In this document: piece by piece, positions 27,180 to 39,528 of the stretch
Position numbering within the stretch: position 1 is the first letter of the stretch
Layout of the letters: each line of letters opens with the position of its first letter
Assembly (NCBI GenBank): GCA_002633005.1
Contig: NMRA01000490.1
Span: 230,170-294,169 of the forward strand
Length of the DNA stretch: 64,000 nucleotides
Direction: 5' to 3'
Source: Phoronis australis
Taxonomy: Eukaryota > Phoronida > Phoronidae
Position numbers and translations under genes: made by a program
The notes under the pieces: model-generated
Told to the model about the DNA's origin: nothing
The model's input: the letters and a program-made list of their open reading frames with translations, nothing else
Databases searched by the model: none

Positions 27180-27993
27180 AGCGGCACTCACTCTGCAGAA
27201 GAACCACTGACGTCGCCGAGTCGTTTCTCACCTTCCTCACAGGTTAACGCGACACCTCTCGGCGAGGTGAGATCGACCGTATACGAGGTGATGTGGATAT
27301 AGACCGATTAAGACGGTAAAAAAGACTAATTAAATCGGGTGGCATTCTCCTTTAAGCACGAGCCTAATTTGGACAATGTTGTGTGATAGTTTTGTCGGAA
27401 AATTTTCATAATTAGGTCGACTTGCCTGCATGTTCACCTCTTTCCCCGAATCTGGAATTTAAAATGCACGTGACCATCGGTCTACATCTGCTGTATTACT
27501 ATTAACTGTAAGGAACGAGGCCCTTTATTTCATACATCAATATATTTTTCATGCAAATACCGTTTCATGTTCCGATTTTGGAAACACTGCGTGTTCTTTG
27601 TATAACACTGTTGTTATGTAGGGTTGTCCGATACGTCGAGACATTTTAGGGCCCACTGACAACTGTAGATGCATTGGCGAAGATTAGAAATTGATTTCGG
27701 GAAAGCATATATTTTTGGTGCACGAAGAATACCACTGTCGTGTTTTTTTAAAATAAATTTTACTGTAAGGGATATTGCCATTCAAGGGATTAATGGTCAT
27801 CCTGCTCGCATATTCTGATATACTCACTTGTGTTATGACATATTGTGTGGCCACAAACTAAATTCATTCTCAACGAGCGATTTCTTGACTAGGGAAGAAC
27901 TGCTATTCAATTATTGCTTGAGACTAGGGGTTTGTGTCATGTATGGATACTAGTTTTGCCATCAAATAAGTTTGTATGCTTAATATCGCTTGA

Positions 27994-28148
27994 CAGTGGT
28001 GGATTTAAGGGAGAGGGGGCGGCAAGGGGGCCATGCCCCCCTAAAATTCTTTCAGATTCCATTTGGCAGTTCGGTGGTGCGAATGTTTGCCGGGCAAAGT
28101 CCTGGCTAATACTCTGCCCCCCAACTCAAAATTTTGGATATGCCTCTG
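27994..28148. mobile_element. hAT-like MITE
   Basis: The 155-bp segment starts CAGTGGTGGATTTAAGG and ends GGATATGCCTCTG. Read inwards, the right end is CAGAGGCATATCC, so the termini share CAGNGGY followed by GATTT/ATATCC-like bases, the usual shape of hAT ends. A G-run/C-run hairpin sits just inside the left end. The flanking 8-mers (TCGCTTGA and CCGTTACA) agree at only half their positions, so a target duplication is not proven. It resembles the better-defined insertion at 47844-48080. Confidence 0.5.
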
Positions 28149-28245
28149 CCGTTACACTATTAATGACATTAGTATTGTACGTATAACAACAAAACTTCTG
28201 ATTCGAATTTGAAGGAAAATATCTTGATTTAGGAACTGTTCACCT

Positions 28246-28340
28246 TATCTGCGCAGGTGCGGCCTTCAGTCATACGGCAAGTGATATGACATTCAAACTA
28301 GAGAAGACTTATACTACGACTGAAGGTCGTATATGCTCAG
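28246..28340. repeat. fragment of foldback element family B
   Basis: The 30 bp from 28246 (TATCTGCGCAGGTGCGG then CCTTCAGTCATA) closely match 56890-56918. An inverted copy of the CCTTCAGTC part follows at about 28312-28332, which also forms its own ACGAC/GTCGT hairpin. The outer CACCTCGAG arms of the 56.8-kb copy are not recognisable here, so this is a diverged or truncated relative. It lies only 98 bp after the hAT-like MITE. Confidence 0.5.
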
Positions 28341-30897
28341 TTAATGATCACCTCCGAAGGAAAATTTAAGCCTTTTCTGGTCTTGCATCTTGGGTTATTT
28401 TAGATAGAAGCACGGTCGAAACTAGGGTGTTGCAAAGGTGCAAACCCACAACTTTTGAAGAAAATGTTGACAGGCTCCACCGCCAAAAAGGCATCCTGAC
28501 AGCGTTTATTATGTGTAGTCGAGTCCAGGGGTCAAGTCCTGGTCGAGCCTGCCGAGCCCACTAAACTTGCCTGGCTTACTGGGCAATCTGAGTTTTCCTA
28601 AGTGCGAAAAATGTGTTGGATGTATGCTGTTTCATAAGTATTACGTAATAACTACTATAATGATAATTGGGTTTATCCCCATGAAACCAAATGAACAATG
28701 TCGCTATCAAGACCACAATTATGACACTGTCTTTGTGCAAATCGTGTTAGTTCTTTTATTGTGTTCTTTTTCAGAACACTTCAATTACAGTTTTGTAAGA
28801 GACATGTTAAAAAGGAATAGCTATACCTGCAGACTTGACACTGGGACGCTAACGCGATTTTTCGAAAGTTAGCTCCAGGGTCTGAATGCGGCCTATTTTT
28901 CCTTTTCTAGTACTTCGGGTTTATATTCAAGCTCCGTGGTCACCGATATATAGCAGCGAGCCCCACATAGAATAAGGACTTTAATGTGTAGATATGATGC
29001 TGTTAGTTATTACATACCGTAAGAATATTTTGATTTTGTCGTACAGTCGGAGAATTTTCAAAATATTGACCCATGGACTCTATTTTGGGGGAGGAGTCTG
29101 TTTGTGGAAACCCCGTAATAAATTGATGAACAGAATAAGTTAATGAAATAAAAGAACTCAACGAATAAAATAAATTAAATTAAAAATGTTATTAGTCGGC
29201 CACTTGTACGTCGAGTGTTTGGATGCATGGTTTAAACTTTTTCTTGAATTGCCGTTGAATTGGTACAGCAGGACACGTGAGATTGCTTGAGACCGTGTAA
29301 TGGCTGGAATGAGCTGAAAGGTGGCCACATAGGTCACTCGTGGTCTCAGCAATTAACTGCAGTTTCTCTTGGAGGAATAATTCATTTTGGGCAGCTTAAA
29401 GTCTCCAAAGTGTCATTGCGGCTTGAGCAGCCATCTATCTTAGCATCTAAACGAATTAAAACCTTTTAACTAATTATTCCGCTGAAAAGCTGCGTTTGTT
29501 CATCGTCTACTGCTAAAAGGTTATTGGAAAATCTCAGTTTAGACCGAAGAGCGACCAGTCGTTATCGTTGACTTTACCACGCGCCTGGAGTAGAGAACAG
29601 TCTTATGCTGATTTGCATCGTTGTATAGCAGAAATTTTATCACCAATTTCTGACTCATCTTCGTGGCGACGTTATGAAGTTTGCCAAGCAGAAAATAGAG
29701 GTAATAACTCACATTGAACGTGATTTGCGTATAGGTGCAATCTCGTTTACATGTTTTAAACGCGCTGTAAACCACGATCCGGAGTCGGATTCATGAAAAG
29801 TGACTTAAAGGCTTCAATCAGAAATTTGGTCTGACGCTCTACACTATTATTTCTGAAAAATAATAAAATCTCACTTGAGCAAAAAGTTAAGTCTCCCAAA
29901 ATATAGAAATGTCTGCTAATTACTGAGGTAATTTCTATAAATTATTTCTGGATTGTGATGCACTCATAATTAATTGGCTAAACCTTTATTGAGTCATTGT
30001 GAACAGGGAACGTAAGACCAAATTTCAATCTTAAAGATGTGATCGCATGTTCCTAACTTTGCTAATGTATAGGAGGAACTAAACGACTATGTTATTTGAA
30101 CATCAAAGTGCAGTTGTACTCATTGACAACTTGTAAATGTGAAAGCAAAAAAATCTGTAAATAGGTGACCTTTGCACTGATGATGTATCTTGGGGACTCA
30201 CATAGCCCGCATCATGCAGTGTTATTCCCCAACACTACGCAACGATACTTATCGGATACGGTTGAAAGATTTACGGCGGATTATTTTCGACACAAAACTC
30301 ATGCTTAAAAACATTTGGCAATTTTCAGGGTATTTCATATTCACATCGTCACTATACGTTGTGTTTCAAATTTTGTTGATCAAGCAATCACAGAGATAAG
30401 GAACTAGCGTGCAAGTTCCACATGAAGCCTGTAAGCCACTTTCACGAAACTGACCTCAGGCCTTCACATGCCTATCTGCTCTTCCTGCGCAACACAGTCC
30501 TTAGATTGTTTGAACTGGAAATGGTATAAAAGGCCTGAAATGCCCTGTTAGCCTTATTGTACTAACCCGCCGTGAAAAGTTACTTAATGCGCATAGACCT
30601 GTCTGTTCTTTTAAGGTTATGCGGCATCTTTTAAGGCCATGCCTATGTATTTTGCCAAAACTATAATTAACTATGCAAAATCTTTATATTCTGAATGTAA
30701 AAAGCCAGTAGAATCTGGCTTATGACTGTAACCTTCCGTTAATTGGGTCACGTCACCATGTATTTTTAGTAGAATTTTGCACATTCATAATGAAACAACG
30801 GTATCAACAACATGACCAAATTTCTTATGACATAAATTCCAACATGAAATCTCAAAAACACTCTTTAAGTTTTGTGGATTACCAATTTCTGAGTTAT
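28341..30897. other. no supported gene
   Basis: I find no domain-bearing frame, splice-bounded exon or terminal-repeat pair in this interval. Open frames are short and lack recognisable motifs. It may be intergenic or intronic. Confidence 0.4.
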
Positions 30898-31054
30898 GAT
30901 GTTCCAAAGGGTCCAACACAACCTTAAAGGATCTGATGTTCCGAAGGTCTTACACAACCTTAAAGGATTTCATGTTCCAAAGGGTCCTCAACCTTAAAGG
31001 ATGTGATTATCTGAACCTTTAAGGATGTTCCGAAGGGTCCTACACAGCCTTAAA
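30898..31054. repeat. minisatellite, about 37-bp unit, four to five degenerate copies
   Basis: The unit runs GATGTTCCRAAGGGTCC, then YMACACAACC and TTAAAGGAT. Copies begin at about 30898, 30935 and 30971, followed by a shortened copy and a last copy near 31024. Units differ by small deletions and substitutions (for example AAGGTCTT for AAGGGTCC). The array ends just upstream of the non-LTR retrotransposon tail at 31115. Confidence 0.75.
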
Positions 31055-31114
31055 GCCTAGAAATCATTTTTCACCTGAGTAAGGAAGAAGATTCGACCGA
31101 TTTTACAACGCTAG

Positions 31115-31918
31115 ATGGTAATAATAATAAACTTTATTTATAGAGGATAAAATACAATAGATTTTAAAAACATGCTTTAGCCAAAGGCTAATATACATCA
31201 TGGTCCTCTCCCAGCAATAAATTAAATTAAATTAAATTAATTAAGATGGTTTAAATTAAGTTTCATAAAAATTAAATGAATATTTTACAATTAAATTTAC
31301 AAATTGGGTTAAAAATAAATTAAAACTTTTATATGGTATATACAATGAAATGACTGAGAACGAAGGGAGGGACAGCTATGATGACCACATTCACGAGTAA
31401 CTGTGATGAGTTAGTGTGTGACGTCATCACAACCATCAGCCTCCTTTAGACTATTTGGAAAGTCGTTCCACTGATGAATGGCTTGAACATAAACAGCATT
31501 TAGAGTATAACGAAGTTCTGTGTTTAGGCACAACAAAATTGTTTGAGGAAGAAAATCTTGTCCTGATTTGGTGGCTGTTTTGATCGAGTAATAAGTTACG
31601 AGATAAATAAGTTGGCACATTGTTGTGGAAACACTTATGCATCATACACAAACGCCTATATATAAAATATTTGTCAATAGGGAGCCATCCCAGTCTGTTA
31701 AACATATGAGTTGATGGAGTGTCAAAAGGCACGCAGAGAATAAGTCTGGCCGGCTGCTTCCGATAGGAAACCAATTTTGAATTGCATCCTGACCACACAG
31801 TACTACAATAAATGAAGAGAGGCAAAAGGCCCAAATCGAAAGTTGTTTTTTTTTGCACAGGTTGTTTGAGACACGGGTTATAATGCATTTTGAAGCAATA
31901 CAGCCGACCAGTTTGCAC
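31115..31918 (-). mobile_element. 5'-truncated non-LTR retrotransposon (3' end of reverse-transcriptase ORF plus 3' UTR)
   Basis: On the minus strand, 31918-31451 encodes the C-terminal flank of a LINE reverse transcriptase. It has CSTVWSG, an ARLI motif, FNRLGWLPID, a YRRLCMM stretch and PTYL, the usual order in the 'thumb' region of CR1/L2/Jockey-group ORF2 proteins. The end of the ORF slips into another frame, where IHQWNDFPNSLKE (near 31470) matches the typical last motif. The 3' UTR follows, with an AATTA run (31220-31243), and the element appears to finish in a short TTATTA microsatellite at about 31115-31135. The polymerase core and the endonuclease are absent, so it is a dead, 5'-truncated copy. 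Its 5' limit is uncertain and could extend a little beyond 31918. Confidence 0.75.
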
Positions 31919-34270
31919 GTGCCTCTGACGTATTCACATGCTTCCCAACAACTGCCTCAATGTGGCATTGTGGGTAACACAACAGTTGGTCACGCGATAT
32001 TTGTGTGGCCATCAAAACAATGTTTGTTGAAGTATAGAGTTTTATGTCGTGACAAATAATCGTTATCAAACGATGAAGAAGCACAATATAGGCAGAAAAT
32101 AAGCTGATCGAAGTGTCTTAAAAGGACCAAAACAAAGGATTAATGAATCAAAATTGCCTCTTCGTTAGTATCTATTGTAGAGCTTGGCCTACGTCTGCTG
32201 TTGCACTGTAGGGAAATATCGTTATCCAAAGTAGGCTTATCACAGCAACGAATTAGGAAATAGCCTTTATTTTACATCATACCTTTCAAACTAACATTCG
32301 ATTTAGAGTTTTCCGTGACAATGATTGCTAATGAAATATTATTAAAATGTGTAAATAGCGCTTAAAGGTCAACGTTGTCAGTATCATCCGAGATTAAGCG
32401 GGTGCCAGGCTACCTGAAGAAGTTTCACTCACTTTACTGTTTAATCTAACCTAATCCGATTAGTGTTGAGGAAGGCCCATCGCAGTTATTGTACGATGCT
32501 CTGTTCCTCACACCCATGATTGCGACTCATAAAATGACAAGCTGCAGGGCTGGTCTCAGTCAACTGACCGACCTGTTAATTCTTTTGAAGACCTGGAATT
32601 ACAACTAATGTGATAATTTGAGATAAATTTCACAGCGGTAATTGGTCACAATCAAAAGTTGTTTCTTAGTGATGGAACGCGCGGCTTTATGCCGATTTGC
32701 CACCAGATGTCGCAAACCCGGCTCGCCAGGTTTACGTTAATCTTTTCTCCGTTTCGTTTGAAAAGATTTCTACCAGTATCACGCGCTTTCGAAGAATGAT
32801 GACTTAAATGGGTATCTAAACTTAAGCGTTTTATATTCAAGGAAATTGAAATCGATTGACGCAAAGTGCACATGAACAACGTCTATATCTTCCTGAAAAT
32901 AATCCCCTCATTATTAACCGACACGTATTTATCTGGAATTTGGATATCTGCCAATGATGTTAACGTCTACGTAATGAAAATACGACATTACGGAAATTCT
33001 TTTAAAATCTAGAGGTCATTATAAAATTTTCACTTGCTGTGAGATAAATGAATTCCATGACAGACATTTTGCTAGAACTGGAACATACCGTTATTCTATG
33101 ACAGCAGAGTTTAATTAAATATCGTGACTTAATTACATTTGTCTTTCCGCTCTGGTTGTCTTTGTCGATAATGAATATCTACTCAACGTAATTTATTACT
33201 TCTCTGGGCATGAAGCTAGTGTGTGGTTCAGCTCTTTAAGAACATGATTTTTGTAGTAGTCGACATCATTCCGGGTTTTTCTAAGCTGCGGCAGCGACTT
33301 TCACGCCCCCTAGCGACTGAGTCGCCGAGTGAGTTTGTCCTCAATGCCAAAGCTTTACCAACCACGGGTTGCTTTCGTGGTACAGTGGTTCAACCTGATT
33401 ACCTCTTGCTAATTTCCGAGCTGTAAACTAATATGCCGTCTGATCTATCTTCTTATGCTCCGTTCCCACATCATACGACAGATAGGATGCCGGTGTGAAC
33501 GCGGCTCGTTTCAAGCGACTGATGTTCCACGTCACGTGACTCCTCGTCACTGTTTTCCTACTAGCCTGCTGCAACATTCAAATGAACATTACTCAGTTGC
33601 TGTGAAATCGTTGTACTAAACACGCAACCAAAACTTGTTCGTGTACTCGAGCGCTCTCTCTCGGTAAATTTATTGTAATAAGCTGGCCATGCTTATTACC
33701 CGGATAGAGCTCATACATGTTACATGGTGCCCGTACTGACCAGAGTGTTGTGTAATTAAATGTATGTAACCGATTTTGTGACCGGTAAACGCGTTTTTGG
33801 TATTATTATTGGATAGGATAGACTTCTAAAGAGCTTCGACCAGAGCTATAAAACGAAAAGAAAAAACACGTCATTCGAATTTTATTACAAATTATCAATT
33901 TTCATCGTTGTCTACCAACCATTCGCTGAAATGAAGGCCAGTGACATACGCCTTTAAGATTTGCTGCCATTTATCAAGTGAGCTTTACACCAGCAGAGTG
34001 TTGATGGACTGCAACTGCCAGTTTTATCGCCGATAATGAGTTTGGAGGGCTTTGTGAATGTTGATTGTTCTCGAGAACACGACTATTAATTAACTAATAC
34101 TAAACTGAACGCGTTTATTACCATGATACTGTCCATATCTGAAACAGGGAATGCAGCTTTGGCTAGAACGTAAGTTTTAGTTAAAACGTTTTAAAACAGT
34201 TATATGTGAAAGCAAAGCGTTTTAACTGGAACTTTTGACGCGTCACACTTTGCGCCAGTGCTGTAGTGAG
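31919..34270. other. no supported gene
   Basis: Upstream of the non-LTR fragment I cannot find more of its reverse transcriptase. No exon, RNA gene or terminal-repeat pair is supported here. Confidence 0.4.
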
Positions 34271-34340
34271 GCGTAGGCGCACGTAGGCGCACATAGGCGC
34301 AGCCAACCACCTTTTAGCATTTGAACGTAGCGCCTACGCA
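34271..34340. repeat. 10-bp tandem GTAGGCGCAC motif with inverted partner
   Basis: Three 10-bp units (GCGTAGGCGC, ACGTAGGCGC, ACATAGGCGC) fill 34271-34300. The inverted word GCGCCTACGCA follows at about 34330-34340, so the segment can fold into a GC-rich hairpin. The direct 8-mer CAGTGCTG flanks the structure at about 34256 and 34359. That could be a target duplication of a small element, but the presumed termini do not match each other. Confidence 0.45.
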
Positions 34341-35845
34341 CCTTAAGTTACGTTCAGTGCTGTTCACACAGACTTACTGTAGAACAAGTTACTCCTTGAA
34401 CGAGTTGTCGTTAGGTTTGGAAGCTTTTTGGACTCTATGTAACCTAGTGCAATTTACCCACTTGTGACAACTTTCCTGGACCTTATGGAGGCGGAGAAAG
34501 ATGTTCCTGGGTAACTTGCACCACTTCTAATTCCTGTGTGGCCTTAAACCTGGGGCAAGGTTGAAGTAAGCTGTGGTTACATACAGACGGGTTTCTTTTT
34601 CGCGTCATACTCGCCTAAGATTTCATTTTCACGCTCAGAGCGACAACTTCCGCCTTACCCTGGTTATCAGATTGTACTGTGTGTGTGTGGACGTTCCAAA
34701 AGTGGGGTAAGTTACACTAGTGCAAGTTGTTCTATGGTAGACTGTGTGGGGACGAGATATCACGCAAAGTAACGAGTGGTATCGTTGAAAAAAGCTCTCG
34801 TGGAATCCTATCACAGTAAAGAATATTACGATACAGGTTTTATGAGGAACTAAATGGCCTAGTTCTATTTCGTCTTCAGCTAACTGGACATGACAAAATG
34901 AGTCTTTAAAACTAAGTAAGGTTCTGTGTTGAAAAGGCATGGGACGCGCAAACTCGTAAATATACGTTTTAAACAGAGTGTGGCGAATTACTTCTTGGGG
35001 ATGCTAACGTGAGAGTTATTCACTTTAAATATTGCAAGAATTTCTAAAAAAATCGTCAGATTCACTATTTTTGAAACATATACGAAATATAAACTCTGTC
35101 GTCCCAATATATACGCTTTTCAAATACTCCGCCTCTAACACATGCGCGCATGCGCCCAAAGAAGTCAGACTGGGGACTGTTTTCTTTGCACCGAAGGTCA
35201 AAGGTCACATTTTCTACGTTTTACGCTACTTTAACAGCGACTGAACAGGACAGAATGCTAAAGCAAGGTTCTGTGTTAACAGCTTGATGATTGTAGCTGC
35301 CGGAAGTGGCATAACATTTCCCGGGGGAATCGGCAGACCGTTCGACCCCGTAAAACATTTTAGCGATATCAACCTCAACGTGAGACTAGAAAGCAGTTTT
35401 AAGCTAAAATGTATTAGGTGAAACAATTTAGCTAATGCGTTTTAAATTTAGTGCTCGTGTGAATCCAACTTAAGTCGCTGAAAAGTACTCTCGTTGCCAT
35501 CAAAGTTTAACGAATTAGGGATTTACCAAGGATTTACTAATTAAGGATTTTTACAGGATTTACTAAGTCTGCGGTGGCCATGGAAACATTTACTTTATCT
35601 TGGTTTTCTTATGAGATGAACACGCATCGAGATCACAAGTGGAGACGACGTTAACCAGACGACCTAACCACACGACCTGAGACTCGCAGACGATACCATG
35701 AACCGTGAAACACGCGTTGACGTAAAATCGATGATCTGCTGACAATATTTTGTAGTTGTTAAACATCAGTCTTGGAGACTCCGGGAAGACTTTAAAATTA
35801 ATGCATTAACGTATTGTTACTGTTCTTTAATCACGTCTGACAGCA

Positions 35846-35863
35846 ATGGCGGAAGATAAACAG
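35846..35863 (+). CDS. tentative first coding exon (6 codons) with splice donor
   Basis: ATG in good context (CAGCAATGG) encodes MAEDKQ and runs into CAG|GTAAAA, a good splice donor, at 35864. A very short first coding exon starting MAE is common in animal genes. After the donor the frame turns into low-complexity T-rich DNA, as expected for an intron. No acceptor or second exon could be tied to it, so the evidence is only the Kozak-like start plus donor. Confidence 0.25.
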
Positions 35864-38800
35864 GTAAAACTCGTTGTTTTTTGTCGGATTTTATTTTTTT
35901 TCATTCAACCATCCTTCTATTTTAACGATTTATACGAGTCTGGGGCAACTGTAGTAAATTTAGTTCCATGTGATGCTCTTGGTATTTTTAGGAGCATTTC
36001 TGTCAAGGGATTTGTTTTTCATGTTGGGAAGGGCACAAACTTAGCATTATTTTAGTTCATTCTATCGTTGTATCATTCGTTCTCCCGACTAAGTAGTTGT
36101 TTCCAACAAGTAGCGCGATGACGACCTTTTGTTCTGGCGAATACACCCGTCTCATTGCTACTTTGGTTATGCGTTTGGCTCAGGAGCCCCAAGTTGGGTA
36201 ACAACTTTCGAATGACTCTATTGCAAATGTGTTTGTGTCTGTCGCGGGTTTTTTGTCAAACTCACTTTGAGTAAACTATTTTTCATTGTCAGAATTTTGG
36301 TTGTATGTTCTAGCTAAGAGCAAGAGCGCCAGCGAAACAGTCACTTAGTGAACGCGACCTCTAGAGTTGATTACCTTAACACTCTCGGGCACTAACAGCA
36401 TCCATCTTGAGAAGATAATGACCACGAGGGGGAGAAGTTATCGGGCTGTTCCAAACCCTGGACAACTTTTACTCTCCTTCGTCTCTGTTCAAGTCATTCG
36501 GTCTTACAAAAAAAACTTCCGTTTGGTTCAACTCCAGACATCAGTGAGCGGTTTCCAACGTGAGGCTAAATCCAGATACCAATCTAGTCCATTGTTTAGG
36601 ACTTTTGTGCTGCATTAGGGCTCGCAGGCCAATTGTACACCGTGCATCAAAGATACTAAAACTTAACAAAAACCTAGGGAATCAGTTGACTATTTTTGTT
36701 GTATTTTTTCTGATATGAAATTATTCTGACCATTCACGAGGAATTCAATTTCAGAAGCCAAACAGTTTGAAAACTCACCACAGCAGTCCATGGTATATCA
36801 ATTTATTTTAGATACTGTTTTATTGCCGTGAATCATCGCTAATGCGTTAATTGCTTTGCTTAACACAATATTCCAACTACACTGACCCATCACTTCAGTG
36901 GTCGCCATAGGTTACGTTAGTAAGATCTCAAGCATACTCACGAAACACTCGCCTTTCACTCGCGTGATTTTGCCTGGTCTTGCGTGATCTAGCTTTTCTT
37001 GCGAGAAACGTGGTCTACAAAACGCTAGCCAGCTTGTCATAGCTAATCAGCCCAGTTCGTGATTTTTCATTTTTATACTGTTAGTAGGCATTCAATCTCT
37101 AACTTCGGACTCCGTCTGGCGATCGTAACTTCTTTGTAGAATTACGATCACGACTAGCGTTTTGCGGTAGATATTTTATGTCACGTGTTTGGAAACCTCA
37201 ACTTCAAATTGAAAATGGTGACTTGAAAGTTCGTTACACGAGTTCACGTAGAGAGGACAAATAAAAATGGTATACGCTGGGAGGCAAAATTGACTCTTAA
37301 TTCTTACATGAAGGTGTACGTCCGTTTGTTATCGACGTGGGATGTCGAGGCAATGGATTTGGTCTTGTAAACTGAGACGAAATGTCTCGCTATTCATTAG
37401 CGTTCTTCAAAACTGAAATTCGACTTTATGCCCTTTCAAATGTAAATGTCAGAATGTTATTTGGATTATTCACAACGTAATACTTATCCGTTTTTTCACT
37501 CCTATGTATTCTTTTAATGTTGAGATTTGCAATTATGTGCAGTCAGCTAGGGGGTGGTATTGAATAAAAATGGTTAACATGCATAGTACGATCATTTCAA
37601 TAACATATTCACGCTTAACTGAGCAGTGTGTATGATGCAGGAACCCTCATATTTACTAAGCATAATGTAAATGTTTTGTCTGTTAGACAATGAATCGTGG
37701 GCGCATTTGGAGAATAATGCAGGAAAGATCGGGATTTGACCATATTAGGCGTTACGACCGTTTCACGGCCAAGTAAATGAAAACTTGCATAATAACGGTC
37801 ATGCAGTAAAATTTCATCCCATATCAAATAAGTTTGAGAACGCTCTTGAGTTAGGAAATAGCCCGCATGTATACACGTTCATACAGTGTATAAGTAAACT
37901 GCGAGAGAGGATAGACATTGTTATACGTTGTCGAACATTTGTTCTCTCTGAGTACATTTAGTTGTTTCATTAAATGGATGCAGTCGATGAAAAAACTAGG
38001 CATGTCCTTTAGCTGTGAATCTACATTGTTTTCTTCGAACCTTTTCTGCAGAGATTTTTGTTGCCAATTCCCAATGAACCAATTCGTTTCAGTCTAGAGG
38101 TCAACAAATATTTTGTTTGACGAGTCAATAGCACGTAGCATGCATCACAAGCTTGTTCACTTACGCGGAATAGATTATTCCGATAATCTTGCACTCGGCC
38201 GTGTCTTGGCTACGCATTCACCACCAAGAGGCTTTGGTTCGCGCGTCCGTGCCGTTTACAAACCTCCAGTTTTAGAGCGGATTACCTATCGCGAAATAAA
38301 TGAGATCAATTTTCTTTAATATCAGAACCCCTGATCGCCATCTGGTGTGCTTTTCGGATTGTTGAATTATTGAAAATTTTAATTATCCAGTGTTTAATTC
38401 CAGACTTGTAAGCTAAATGTTTTATGTCGACGTTCTTTAGTATGTTCAACCGCTTATTCAGGGTGGTTCCCTTCTTGAACGCTAGATGGCGGGGCAGCTT
38501 TCTGTGCAGGCAGGAAAACTCTTGCGTCGCAAGCCAACCGTAGGGTGTGTTATCTTTCTGATATCCAGCCACAGTTATCTCTACTTGTAACCATATACAG
38601 TTTTCTCAAATGAAAAAACATGGCATTATTTTGCAGTACCAGGCGTCAAAAGCAATGCCAAGTGATTATTTCTGCTTTTGATAGCTCGGCTTCAATTCTT
38701 CACCTGCGTCGCTGGTAACCGCGGGTACCAAACTACCTGAGGATTTCAGAATAAGGGACATCCGGTCCCAGAAATCATGCAAATTATTAATATACGCACC

Positions 38801-39420
38801 CGTATTTGACAAAAAAGCACATTATTTATGTGTTATCATGAAAATATTTTGGGCCCATAACTTCCAAATCCGTAGATATACGCCAGAGTACACTCATTTC
38901 TGTACAAATTGAAGCGTGCTTTATTAACCCATGAGAGTTTCGCCTTTTTGAGTTGTGACTTTGTAATCCCACAATGCACTAAATGAGAAGAAATCCCACA
39001 ATGCTCAGAGTGGGAAGACCACATGTACCGTTATCTACGTGTCGACTGATTATCGACTAAACAACGCTATATCAACTGGAAAATAATTATCTATTTTCAT
39101 TCATTTGGCCAGATAAACGAAGGCAAACAGCAGGCACGCACGTGTTAACCGAAATAAAAGAATATCTAGGCAACGGATTAATCAAAAATTTTGTACAGTA
39201 TCAAATTAATTCTTCTGGATTGGACATTTTCTCATCGATTGCGGATAATTTAGAGGCTGTTTCTTGATCGGTTCGCAAAAGATGCCGGGCAAACTTTTGG
39301 TAAGGAAGATTAGTACGCTATTTCTTTAATACCTAATTTAGTGAAACAGTTGTTTTGTCTTTGCGTGTACTAATCGTAAGTTGAGCTGAGGAATCAGCAG
39401 GTCTCGTACGCAGAGTAAAG

Positions 39421-39528
39421 ATGGCCGAACCGCCTGACGCTGTTTCTTGTCGTATTGTCACTGCTTTTGAACGTTTCAACATAAGTGGAGTTAAAGGAGT
39501 TGCTGTCTGTCGTACATTGTTGGAGTAA
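39421..39528 (+). CDS. tentative first exon or 35-codon small ORF
   Basis: An ATG in strong context (AAAGATGG) opens a 35-residue frame, MAEPPDAVSC at the start and GVAVCRTLLE at the end, closed by TAA. The last codon overlaps a possible donor, GGA|GTAAAT (GT at 39525-39526), so it could be a first exon of 104 nt. Local CpG frequency is higher than in the surrounding DNA. No family is recognised and no partner exon found. It is listed only because start context and donor coincide. Confidence 0.25.
   Translation: MAEPPDAVSCRIVTAFERFNISGVKGVAVCRTLLE

Larger units (their letters stand above)
24212..27351. mobile_element. candidate decayed Kolobok-like DNA transposon carrying THAP and P2X7-like domains
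   Basis: TTAA lies on both sides (24208-24211 and 27352-27355). Just inside, the left end reads AGGAGACTGTCAGCC and the right end, read inwards, AGGAGAATGCCACCC: 12 of 15 positions agree and the outer six are identical. Each end has a subterminal hairpin: a perfect ATCGAGTGG-TT-CCACTCGAT at 24255-24274, and a CACCTC/GAGGTG stem at 27253-27269. A THAP-domain frame starts 172 bp from the right terminus and points inward, where a transposase would start. Known for the group: Kolobok transposons use TTAA targets, and THAP domains occur in some Kolobok and P-type transposases. Inferred: one 3.1-kb damaged element. No catalytic transposase core was found, and the two ends could belong to different insertions. 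Confidence 0.5.

Noticed and set aside
27914-28186. 90-codon frame with a GEGAARGPCPP-like stretch
   Set aside because: The middle is the hAT-like MITE at 27994-28148. Such peptides are a known by-product of these elements.
28490-28565. GTCGAG/GTCAAGTCC segment resembling tRNA arms
   Set aside because: It lacks a proper GGTTCGA B box and consistent stems.
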